In this document: one piece after another, positions 51,567 through 60,049 of the stretch
Layout: the number at the start of each line of letters is the position of its first letter
How positions within the stretch are numbered: position 1 is the stretch's first letter
DNA from: an uncultured Muribaculum sp.
GTDB taxonomy: Bacteria > Bacteroidota > Bacteroidia > Bacteroidales > Muribaculaceae
NCBI GenBank assembly: GCA_910587665.1
Contig: CAJUMZ010000002.1
Span: 186,001-250,000, forward strand
DNA: 64,000 bases
Reading direction: 5' to 3'
Program-made: the position numbers and the translations under genes
The notes under the pieces: model-generated
Told to the model about the DNA's origin: nothing
Seen by the model: the letters and a program-made list of their open reading frames with translations, nothing else
Databases searched by the model: none

Positions 51567-52931
51567 ATGACAAAAGATATTGACGACATAGCACCCCGCC
51601 GGGAAGACGACGCGGCATCCAGGGAGTGTGGCTCATGCAGCGGTGGTTGCGGGCAATGCGGCGGCTGTCAGTCAAAGACACCGCGCGGCAACCTGCACTG
51701 CTATAACTGGCTTGGCGACATACCCGGAGGATTTGCCGACTTCGACATGGTGGAGGTGCAGTTCAAGAACACCCGCAAGGGCTTTTACAAAAATAGCTCC
51801 AACCTTCAGCTGGCAATAGGCGACATGGTGGCGGTGGAGGCATCGCCCGGTCACGACATAGGCCAGGTGACTCTCACCGGACAGCTCGTCGCACTCCAGA
51901 TGAAGAAAGCCAACATCAAGCCCGATGCGGAGATAAGGCGCATATTCCGTAAAGCCAAAGCCGCCGACCTTGAAAAATATGAAGAGGCAAAGGCTAAGGA
52001 AAATGACACCATGATACGCTCCCGCAAGATAGCAGAAAGCCTGAAACTCAACATGAAAATCGGCGATGTCGAGTATCAGGGCGACGGCAACAAAGCGATA
52101 TTCTATTATATCGCTGACGAACGCGTGGACTTCCGACAGCTCATAAAGGTACTTGCAGAGACATTCAAGGTGCGTATCGAGATGAAGCAGATCGGTGCCC
52201 GTCAGGAAGCCGGCCGTATAGGCGGTATCGGTCCGTGCGGTCGACCGCTATGCTGCTCGAGCTGGATGACCAACTTCGTATCGGTGGCGACAAGTGCGGC
52301 ACGTTATCAGGACATATCGCTCAATCCGCAGAAGCTTGCCGGACAATGCGCAAAGCTGAAATGTTGCCTCAACTTCGAGATCGACACATATGTGGAGAGT
52401 GTAAAACGCATGCCCGGGCGCGACATCACCCTGGAGACAGCCGACGGCACTTTCTATCACTTCAAGACCGACATTTTCAAGCGGGAGATCACATATTCCA
52501 CCGACAAATCGGTGCCGGCCAACCTTGTAACCATCTCAGCTGAGCGCGCTTTCGAGATTATCTCGATGAACAAGCGCGGCGAAAAGCCGGAGAAACTCGC
52601 TGTCGAAGGCAGTGAAAAGCCGAAAGAGCGCAAGGAATTTGTCGAAATCGTAGGACAGGATAGCCTGACCCGCTTTGACAAGGCCAAAAAGAAGAAGAAA
52701 AAGAAGAAACCGCAAGGAGGAGAGCCCAAAGACGGTCCAAAAGCCGACAATGGCAAAAACGGCGGAAACAATAAAAACACCGCCGGTCAGCCCCAGAGGC
52801 AGCCTAAGCAGCAACGACCACAACAGCAACAGCCGCTTCGCAACCGGCAGGCAAAGCAGTTGCGCCATGAGCCGTCGCCCGACAACAACAAGCCGAAGGA
52901 TAGTGCGCCATATTCCGACAATCAACAATGA
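51567..52931 (+). CDS. ricT: PSP1/RicT-family protein
   Basis: 454 residues. An N-terminal Cys cluster (CGSCSGGCGQCGGC, about 21-34) precedes the PSP1 domain, with GIGPCGRPLCCSSWM and KLAGQCAKLKCCLNFE carrying further Cys residues that bind an iron-sulfur cluster in the Ric complex of Bacillus. The C-terminal 90 residues are a low-complexity tail of Lys, Gln, Pro and Asn, probably disordered and able to bind RNA. In Bacillus RicT works with RNase Y, encoded 16 bases upstream here, in setting mRNA cleavage. Its stop overlaps gldH. Confidence 0.9.
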   Translation: MTKDIDDIAPRREDDAASRECGSCSGGCGQCGGCQSKTPRGNLHCYNWLGDIPGGFADFDMVEVQFKNTRKGFYKNSSNLQLAIGDMVAVEASPGHDIGQVTLTGQLVALQMKKANIKPDAEIRRIFRKAKAADLEKYEEAKAKENDTMIRSRKIAESLKLNMKIGDVEYQGDGNKAIFYYIADERVDFRQLIKVLAETFKVRIEMKQIGARQEAGRIGGIGPCGRPLCCSSWMTNFVSVATSAARYQDISLNPQKLAGQCAKLKCCLNFEIDTYVESVKRMPGRDITLETADGTFYHFKTDIFKREITYSTDKSVPANLVTISAERAFEIISMNKRGEKPEKLAVEGSEKPKERKEFVEIVGQDSLTRFDKAKKKKKKKKPQGGEPKDGPKADNGKNGGNNKNTAGQPQRQPKQQRPQQQQPLRNRQAKQLRHEPSPDNNKPKDSAPYSDNQQ

Positions 52932-53398
52932 CAAAGACTAAGTTATATATACTTACAATGCTACTTTCATTCTGCCTGGGTGCCTGCGCGCCCGGGCAAA
53001 ATGACTTTTGTGAGTTCCGCCAACTTCCGTCAAAAGGATGGGCTTACGGCGATACGCTGTGTTTCACGCCTTCGTTTGCCGATTCCGCCACAATCGCAAT
53101 CCCTGTCATAGCCCTGCGTCACAACAATGCCTACCCTTACAGCAACCTTTGGTTGGAGCTGTCGAGAGTGTCATCTGACAGTACGACTATCGCCCGCGAT
53201 ACCATAAATGTAAGGCTCGCCGATATTTACGGCAGGTGGCAGGGACATGGCTTCGGTGCGTCTTATCAGTTTGCCGACACGCTGCTTGATGTAAAGCCGG
53301 TACGCCCTGGCGAGACGATAACCGTGCGTCACATCATGCGGGTCGACACTATCCGCGATATTGAACAAATGGGAATTCTGTTCGTTTCAACTGAATAG
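52928..53398 (+). CDS. gldH: GldH lipoprotein
   Basis: 156 residues. Lipobox LGAC near residue 20, then the GldH pattern: FCEFRQLPSKGWAYGDTLCFTP and YPYSNLWLELS, with ADIYGRWQGHGFGASYQ. In gliding Bacteroidota GldH is needed for motility; in non-gliding gut species its conservation next to ricT suggests another, older envelope role. It overlaps ricT by four bases. Confidence 0.9.
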   Translation: MTKTKLYILTMLLSFCLGACAPGQNDFCEFRQLPSKGWAYGDTLCFTPSFADSATIAIPVIALRHNNAYPYSNLWLELSRVSSDSTTIARDTINVRLADIYGRWQGHGFGASYQFADTLLDVKPVRPGETITVRHIMRVDTIRDIEQMGILFVSTE

Positions 53399-53424
53399 AC
53401 CCTTGTTTAAACCAAAATTCAATT

Positions 53425-54606
53425 ATGGACCTACACGCATTAACCCCTAAGACCGAGATACAACGCCGCATCGACAAGATACATCGCACCATGACCGACG
53501 CCGGCATGCCGGCTATGCTTGTCACGAGCAACGCCAACATATATTACACCACCGGAAGGGTGATCAACGGTTACGTATACATCCCGGTGGGCGCCGACCC
53601 CATATATTTTGTGCGCCGACCGGTAGGGATTGACTCGCCTGACGTAATATATATCCACAAGCCCGAGCAAATCATCGAACTGCTCGCCGAGCGCGGATTT
53701 GAGCTACCGGAAGCCATGGGGTTTGAGATGGGAAGCCTCGACGTAATGTCATATCAGAGGCTTACAAATGCCTTTCACAGTATCAAGCCGCTTAACGCCT
53801 CGTCGGTACTCCGCACCGCCCGTTCGGTAAAAACCGACTTTGAACTTGACATGCTGCGTCGCTCCGGAATCAAGCATGAGCGTGTCTACAGGCGTATACC
53901 CCATCTTTACGAAGATGGCATGAGCGACATAGAACTCCAGATTGAGATCGAACGTGTGTCACGCCTCGAAGGCTGCCTCGGTCAATTCCGCATAGCCGGG
54001 GAATCCATGGAACTGTTTATGTCCAACATACTTGCCGGCGACAATGCCGATGCCCCCACGCCCTATGATTTTGCCATGGGAGGGGCAGGTCTTGACCCGT
54101 CAATACCTGTGGGGGCAAACGGCACAGTTATTAAACCGGGCATGACGGTAATGGTAGACTCAAACGGCAACTTTACAGGCTATATGACCGACATGACGCG
54201 TGTATTCAGCCTTGGAGAAATCGATGACATTGCCCGAAAGGCTCACCAATGCTCTATTGACATATGCCGTGTACTTGAAAAGGAAGGAAAGCCGGGTACG
54301 CCTGCATCACATCTTTATGAACTTGCCATGTCAATAGTCGCTGACCGCGGACTCGGGCATTACTTCATGGGCCATACCCAGAAAGCCGGATTCATTGGTC
54401 ACGGCGTAGGCATCGAGATCAACGAGCTCCCTGTCATTGCCCCGCGTAGCCGTGATGTGCTCGCCACAGGCAATGTAATCGCACTCGAACCGAAATTTGT
54501 CATACCCCACGCAGGTGCGGTCGGGGTTGAAAACACCTATATAGTCACTGACCACGGGCTTGAATGTATAACCGGTGCCCCGGAAGAGATCATTAGCTTA
54601 AACTGA
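53425..54606 (+). CDS. M24-family metallopeptidase (Xaa-Pro aminopeptidase-like)
   Basis: 393 residues. A creatinase-type N-domain (about 1-140) precedes the pita-bread catalytic domain. Metal ligands are seen as the Asp pair in VDSNGNFTGYMTDMTRVF, His in GHGVGIEINE, and two Glu (in INELPVI and ENTYIV). It hydrolyses the bond before proline, or acts on a related dipeptide. No signal peptide, so it is cytoplasmic. Confidence 0.92.
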   Translation: MDLHALTPKTEIQRRIDKIHRTMTDAGMPAMLVTSNANIYYTTGRVINGYVYIPVGADPIYFVRRPVGIDSPDVIYIHKPEQIIELLAERGFELPEAMGFEMGSLDVMSYQRLTNAFHSIKPLNASSVLRTARSVKTDFELDMLRRSGIKHERVYRRIPHLYEDGMSDIELQIEIERVSRLEGCLGQFRIAGESMELFMSNILAGDNADAPTPYDFAMGGAGLDPSIPVGANGTVIKPGMTVMVDSNGNFTGYMTDMTRVFSLGEIDDIARKAHQCSIDICRVLEKEGKPGTPASHLYELAMSIVADRGLGHYFMGHTQKAGFIGHGVGIEINELPVIAPRSRDVLATGNVIALEPKFVIPHAGAVGVENTYIVTDHGLECITGAPEEIISLN

Positions 54607-54619
54607 TATAACCAGCAGC

Positions 54620-56035
54620 ATGAATTTAGCCGAAAGGATAGACTCTACGCTTTTCCATACAGTCGGAGACACAGCCGACTCACTTGACCGTCCCTGCTAC
54701 GTGGTGGGCGGATATGTACGCGATATATTCCTGTGCCGCCACTCCAAGGATGTCGATTTCGTAACTGTCGGGAGCGGCATTGAAGTAGCCGAGGCAGTCG
54801 CTAAAAAGCTTGGCAAGGGCACACATTGCAATGTATTCAAGAATTTCGGCACCGCACAGGTGAAACACCGTGGCGTGGAGCTTGAGTTTGTGGGTGCGCG
54901 ACGCGAATCCTACACCCACGACAGCCGTAAGCCTATCGTTGAAGACGGTACCCTTGACGATGACCTCGCGCGACGCGACTTTACCATCAATGCAATGGCG
55001 ATCTCTGTCAACAGCTCCACATTCGGCGACCTTGTGGATCCTTATGACGGAGTCGCCGACCTTGACCGCCAGCTTATACGCACGCCACTCGACCCCGACA
55101 TCACGTTCAGCGACGACCCGTTGCGTATGATGCGCGCCATACGCTTTGCCACACAACTTGGATTTACAATATTCGACGAGACATTTGACGCGATAACCCG
55201 CAATGCCTCACGCATAGAGATCATCTCACGGGAGCGCATAGCCGACGAACTTATGAAAATCATGGCGTCGCCCGTGCCTTCCATAGGCTGGTATCTCCTT
55301 GACAGTTGCAAACTGCTCCCCTACATCCTCCCAGAACTTGATGCAATGAAGGGAGTGCAGACAGTCCACGGACGCGGACACAAGGACAATTTCGGACATA
55401 CCCTGCAGGTGCTTGACAATGTGGCGCGCAAAAGCGACAATGTGTGGCTACGTTGGGCGGCTCTGTTCCACGACATCGCCAAACCGGTCACCAAGCGCTG
55501 GGACGACAGGCTCGGATGGACATTCCATAACCATAACTTCATAGGTGCGCGCATGTTGCCGCGCATATTCCGCAATATGCGCCTGCCGTTAAATGAAAAG
55601 ATGAAGTATGTGCAAAAAATGATCGAACTCCACATGCGCCCCATCGCCTTAGTGGAGGAAGAGGTGACCGACTCGGCTGTAAGGCGCATGCTCTTTGAGG
55701 CAGGTGACGACATTGAGGATCTCATGACCCTTTGTGAAGCTGACATCACCTCTAAAAATCAGGAAAAAGTGCGCCGCTACCTTGACAATTTCAAACTTGT
55801 GCGCAATAAGATGATTGAACTTGAGGAGAAAGACCGCATCCGTAACTTCCAGCCGCCTGTGACCGGAGAAGAGATCATGCAGATTTTCAATCTTCCTCCC
55901 TCAAAAGAAGTCGGTATTATAAAAGAGAGCATCAAAAACGCCATACTTGACGGCATAATCCCCAACGAGCGGGAAGCGGCACTTGACTTCATGTACAAGA
56001 CCGCCGACACGCTCGGCATCACTTACAGTAGGTGA
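54620..56035 (+). CDS. CCA tRNA nucleotidyltransferase with HD domain
   Basis: 471 residues. The class II nucleotidyltransferase motif is VVGGYVRDIFLCRHSKDVDFV (in pieces, about 31-50), then RRDFTINAMAIS and DPLRMMRAIRFATQLGF. An HD domain follows with FHDIAKP (about 289). It adds or repairs the CCA end of tRNA; the HD part has phosphatase or phosphodiesterase activity in relatives. Its last 17 bases overlap a convergent gene. Confidence 0.93.
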   Translation: MNLAERIDSTLFHTVGDTADSLDRPCYVVGGYVRDIFLCRHSKDVDFVTVGSGIEVAEAVAKKLGKGTHCNVFKNFGTAQVKHRGVELEFVGARRESYTHDSRKPIVEDGTLDDDLARRDFTINAMAISVNSSTFGDLVDPYDGVADLDRQLIRTPLDPDITFSDDPLRMMRAIRFATQLGFTIFDETFDAITRNASRIEIISRERIADELMKIMASPVPSIGWYLLDSCKLLPYILPELDAMKGVQTVHGRGHKDNFGHTLQVLDNVARKSDNVWLRWAALFHDIAKPVTKRWDDRLGWTFHNHNFIGARMLPRIFRNMRLPLNEKMKYVQKMIELHMRPIALVEEEVTDSAVRRMLFEAGDDIEDLMTLCEADITSKNQEKVRRYLDNFKLVRNKMIELEEKDRIRNFQPPVTGEEIMQIFNLPPSKEVGIIKESIKNAILDGIIPNEREAALDFMYKTADTLGITYSR

Positions 56036-56891
56036 TCTTGCGCTCGTTCCAGGCAACAAGATTTTTATTCCTGTATCGGCGCATCACAGTCCAGTTGCCG
56101 TGTGAGTCGTACTCATAATCATATGTATCGACAATACCACCTGACTGTATTTCCGCCACGACATCATCTTGACTATTGTAAGTATATCTCACGATTAAAG
56201 GCTCTGAATCGTGCCCCGGGAGCATATACACATGGGCTTCCTTTACGCGCCGGCGATTGTCAAAAAAGCATTTAAACGTGACGTAGCGCGACTGAACTAT
56301 GGCACATGAGGTATAATAGAGCGCGGTAAGCTGCAATTCTCCCGACGCATCATAGTCCCTCACCGCCTCACACTCCTCACTATACACATATTGCCTGCGT
56401 GATCCGCTTGTTGAGCGTATCTCCGCAAGTTCCCCCGACTCGGTGTAATGATATTTTTCTTTCTCGGAGGAATGAAAATGCAACACATAGTCAATACGGT
56501 GGTCAGGAGTATAGCCATATGAGTCATTTACAATCCCTGCCGGCACATTAAGCATACCGTATTTGCCCGACACCATGACATCATGACCGTCAAAGCCGAC
56601 AAGAGTCATGATATTGCCTGACGTGTCGAAACATACGGAACACATCTTGCGCGGGATCTCCCGGCGGATGACATTCCCGTCATCGCCTATCGTAAAATCA
56701 ACCTCAACATCATTCACCAACTCGACATTGCCTCTAAGTCCGAATTTCTCCCTTGGCGAAATCTCCGCCACCTTCGACAACGGCACGTTAATGTCAGGTA
56801 AAAGCCGGGCAAGCAATGCCGACCTCTCAATGTCGTCATGTTCCTTTAATTCACCGCATTCTTCAAGACAAAACAGCCTGAAATTTTTCAT
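56019..56891 (-). CDS. YD-repeat-like protein of unknown function
   Basis: About 290 residues. It has no signal peptide. The second half carries spaced Tyr/Asp turns (FHSSEKEKYHYTESGELAEIRST, SEECEAVRDYDASGELQLTALYY, YDYEYDSHGNWTVMRRYRN), the pattern of RHS/YD repeats that build a beta shell. It is far too short for a full RHS toxin shell and shows no toxin tail. Other starts are possible at 56912 and 56936; MKNFRLFCLEE is preferred by a GGAAAG upstream. It converges on, and overlaps, the CCA enzyme gene. Function unknown. Confidence 0.7.
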   Translation of the reverse strand: MKNFRLFCLEECGELKEHDDIERSALLARLLPDINVPLSKVAEISPREKFGLRGNVELVNDVEVDFTIGDDGNVIRREIPRKMCSVCFDTSGNIMTLVGFDGHDVMVSGKYGMLNVPAGIVNDSYGYTPDHRIDYVLHFHSSEKEKYHYTESGELAEIRSTSGSRRQYVYSEECEAVRDYDASGELQLTALYYTSCAIVQSRYVTFKCFFDNRRRVKEAHVYMLPGHDSEPLIVRYTYNSQDDVVAEIQSGGIVDTYDYEYDSHGNWTVMRRYRNKNLVAWNERKITYCK

Positions 56892-56936
56892 ATACATCAC
56901 TTTCCTACTCATATAACTATGCCTCGCCCATGGCAT

Positions 56937-57367
56937 ATTATCATAAAAAAGAAGCGTGGACGATGTTCAGTCTATCATTTACGAGGCATCGCCAAACGCC
57001 CATACCGAGATAAACAGCCCACCCCACGCCTTGCCAATATGGCGAGTCTCAATCGAGACTGGCTATACGACACGCGGAGCGTCTTACTGCTAATCCTTCG
57101 GCATTGAAAAAACTTCAGACAGCAAAACTGCTGAAGGTTGGCGATTTTCGTAAAAAGGATAAAGCTAAAACGCTTCAAAACATATGTAATCCGGAATCCC
57201 CGGAACTACCTGCAAAGATAATAACTTTTCATGTAACTATAAGCAACTTCAATACCAATATAGTTCACGACAACCTATACATGTCGCTTTCTTCACAAAG
57301 ACCAATGTTAATACGGTAGGCTGATTTCAAAAAGCGCATAAATTACATATATGTGTCGATAATTTAT
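56937..57367. other. Gene-free stretch before the AlbA_2 gene
   Basis: About 430 bases. Visible structures: AGTCTC/GAGACT hairpin (near 57050), and a longer hairpin CTTCAG...CTGAAG with an inner CAG/CTG stem (near 57114-57137). An ORF of 71 codons starts at 57104, but it has no family match and no promoter, and its composition is not gene-like. No RNA class is recognised. Confidence 0.4.
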
Positions 57368-57375
57368 TATATTTG
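57368..57375 (+). promoter_or_regulatory. -7 element of the AlbA_2 gene
   Basis: TATATTTG, 18 bases before the ATG at 57394, giving a short leader typical of the group. No good -33. Confidence 0.5.
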
Positions 57376-57393
57376 CAACATACCATCGAAAGT

Positions 57394-58864
57394 ATGCCAC
57401 TGACACAAAATGAAATCAGATCGCTATTGAGCGACATAGAGAATGAACATGTAGAGAGAACAACATCCACTGACAACACAAAAAAGATGTCGGAGGCAAT
57501 ATGCTCTTTTGCCAATGGTATTCGCAACACAAATAGACCCGGATATTTCATCATTGGAGCTCAAGATGATGGCAAACTTGACGGACAACGTTTTTCAGAC
57601 GAACAACTCCGGGCATACGCCGGATTAAGGAACAGCGGTACGATTCTGCCGCCTCCGGCAATGATGGTCTATAAGGAATCATTTGATGATGGTGAGGTTG
57701 CCATAATAGAAGTTCAGCCAAGCGAAGATACCCCGTGCGCTACAAAGGCGTGATCTGGATTCGTATCGGCGCACGTAAAGCGGAAGCAAATACCGAGGAA
57801 GAACGGATTTTGACCGAGAAAGGGCAAGCACACAGTTCATCTTTTGATGGCCGCCCATGCAGGGAAGCTACTATTGACAATTTAGATACCGACCTATTCA
57901 AGAACGAATATTTGGCAAAAGCCGTTGCACCACAGACGCTTGCAAAAGACAAACGGACTACGGTTCAACAAATGGCATCATTGCGGCTGTTTGACACACG
58001 CTATAATTGCCCGACCTACGCAGGATTATTGCTTCTTGGCATTGACCCGCAATATTTTATACCCGGAGCCTATATCCAATATGTGAAATTCGCAGGGAAA
58101 AATCGTGCAACTAAGGCGTTGAAAGAAAACCGTTTCAAAGGCAATCTCATTTCAATGCTCAAGGAGTTGGAGTATTTCATCAAGTATTCCATTGAATACA
58201 ACCGGCCTGAATTTGTCAGCGTTTTGCGTGAAGAGCCGCGCATCAACTATCCGTGGGAGGCAATCCGAGAACTGGCGATGAACGCCGTAATGCACTGGGC
58301 ATATAACGGCAATAACTCCCCGATAAAGTTTTACGAATATAGCGACCGCATTGAAATAGACAATCCCGGAAACCTGTATGGCAAGGTTAATCTTGAGAAT
58401 TTCCCGAATGAAACAGACTATCGAAATCCCAACATCGCCGAAATTATGCTCAATCTTGGTTATGTCAACAGATTTGGCAGCGGAGTGAATACCGTTTCAA
58501 CCTTATTGGAAGAAAACGGAAACCCTCCCGCACAATTCCTATTGAGTGACTATACCACGTTCAAGGTTGTTGTGGAAAATGCCGATGTCATAGAAAGTGG
58601 CTCCGATGGCACAGAAAAAACGCCCCATGTCATAGTAAATGGCACCAATGGAACGATAACCGGAACGATACGGAACGAAATGATGTCGAAACTTTGGTGC
58701 TTGTACAAATGAAAAAGGACAAACGTATCAGTATTAAGCAGCTTTCTAAGATGTTCGGAAAATCTAAAACATCAATGTTCCGAATAATTGAGAAACTTAA
58801 AACTGACGGTAAAATCCGCAGGATCGGCTCTGAAAAATCAGGAACTTGGGAGGTAATAGAATAA
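57394..58864 (+). pseudogene. AlbA_2 (Schlafen-type) ATP-binding protein with two frameshifts
   Basis: Three reading frames join into one known protein. Frame 1 (57394-57735) gives the AlbA_2 N-domain: SFANGIRNTNRPGYFIIGAQDDGKLDG. A missing G near 57735 shifts it; frame 2 resumes VRYKGVIWIRIGARKAEANTEEE and runs to 58712 with the C-terminal ATP-binding-like region (EAIRELAMNAVMHW, GSGVNTVSTLLEENGNPPA). Near 58650-58678, three GGAACGAT-type repeats mark a second shift; frame 3 goes on as VETLVLVQMKKDKRISIKQLSKMFGKSK, a winged-helix end finishing at 58864. Such proteins are often DNA-binding regulators or defence-linked. The gene is likely broken, unless the shifts are sequence errors. Confidence 0.85.
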
Positions 58865-58939
58865 TCTAAAATTATGCAGTTCACAGCTGCACAATTTTGT
58901 TTTACCGAACCAGAGTAGCCGATTTCGTGTTTATCAGCT

Positions 58940-59086
58940 ATGGTCTATGAACTGAAAGCACGTTTCGACTTGATACAAGGGTGTTTGGACGCTTGTGCCG
59001 AACACTCTTTCAATACACGAGCAAACAATCTTGAAAGCAAACGCAAGCATCTCAGCGAGGAACGCTATCACGCTATGCATAAATGA
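58940..59086 (+). CDS. Orphan 48-residue ORF
   Basis: ATG to TGA, 48 codons, rich in charged residues (MVYELKARFDLIQGCLDAC start, SEERYHAMHK end). It reads like coding sequence in amino-acid make-up but matches no family I know. It may be a remnant, as the neighbour upstream is broken too. No promoter seen. Confidence 0.3.
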   Translation: MVYELKARFDLIQGCLDACAEHSFNTRANNLESKRKHLSEERYHAMHK

Positions 59087-59115
59087 TATATAACTCAGCT
59101 CCAATCCTTACATGG

Positions 59116-60042
59116 CTAACAACCGAAAGTGGAGAGGGCGGCTTGGTATTTGGGGAGGGTGGCGGACTTTTTGATTAGTTTGAAGGGTTTGTGTCCGATT
59201 TCGGGTTCAAGGTAATCCCAGAAGGGTTTTATCTTCATGAGTATCTGAATATCGCCGCAAAGTGTTGCGGCATAATGGTCAAAAATCGAGTCATGCAGGC
59301 GCATGATTTTTTCAAGACGCTCTTCGGCGGTCCATTCTCTTCCCTCGCGCCACTCTGCTATTAGCGAAGGGCGAGCGAGTATGCCCCTGCCTATCATTGC
59401 GCCGTCGACACAGGCGAGTGCAGAATCAATATCGGTTGGGGTAAGAATATCGCCGTTGAATATGACAGGATGATGCAATAAAGCCCTCAATTCATTGTAA
59501 TGATCCATGTAAAGCTCGCCACCATACTGCTGAGTGGCGATGCGCGGATGCACTGTCACATGGTCAAGGGGCATACTATTGAGCAACGGCACTATTGCCC
59601 GAAAATCGTCAGGTGACGTAACGCCAAGCCTCATCTTTACAGAAAACTTAACATCGCGACGGGAATTTACCACATCAGCAATCTTCTCCATCTCCGAAAG
59701 ATTTACAAGCAGACCGGCACCCCTTCCTTTCTTTACCTGCGGAGGAAACGGACATCCAAGATTAAGGTCAATCCGATCATAACCTGCCGCCACTACGGCA
59801 TCGACAAGAAGAGTAAACTCGTCAACATCGCGAAAGATTATCTGAGGTAATAGATTCATCCCGTCATTAAAATCTGACGTGATGTCACGCAAGTCACGAC
59901 GGCGTATGTCGCCATGCTCGACCCTTATAAACGGGGAGCAGTAAAGAGAATCCTCTCCCCCGTAGATCAGCGAATGAAAATGACGGAATGGAGCATCGGT
60001 ATACCCCTGCATAGGGGCTATGGCAATAATTTTCTTATCCAT
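59116..60042 (-). CDS. tRNA-dihydrouridine synthase
   Basis: 308 residues. Opens IIAIAPMQGYTDAPFRHFHS (FMN-binding TIM barrel), has the catalytic Cys in DLNLGCPFPPQVKKGRGAGLL, then VKMRLGV, HPRIATQQYGG and the FNGDILTPTDID strand. It reduces uridine to dihydrouridine in tRNA using FMN and NADPH. Which position it serves is not clear; Bacteroidota have several short Dus forms. It lies seven bases after recQ. Confidence 0.92.
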   Translation of the reverse strand: MDKKIIAIAPMQGYTDAPFRHFHSLIYGGEDSLYCSPFIRVEHGDIRRRDLRDITSDFNDGMNLLPQIIFRDVDEFTLLVDAVVAAGYDRIDLNLGCPFPPQVKKGRGAGLLVNLSEMEKIADVVNSRRDVKFSVKMRLGVTSPDDFRAIVPLLNSMPLDHVTVHPRIATQQYGGELYMDHYNELRALLHHPVIFNGDILTPTDIDSALACVDGAMIGRGILARPSLIAEWREGREWTAEERLEKIMRLHDSIFDHYAATLCGDIQILMKIKPFWDYLEPEIGHKPFKLIKKSATLPKYQAALSTFGC

Positions 60043-60049
60043 ATCAATA

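Noticed and set aside
57104..57319. 71-codon frame in the intergenic stretch
   Set aside because: No family match and no promoter; it runs through hairpins and looks random.
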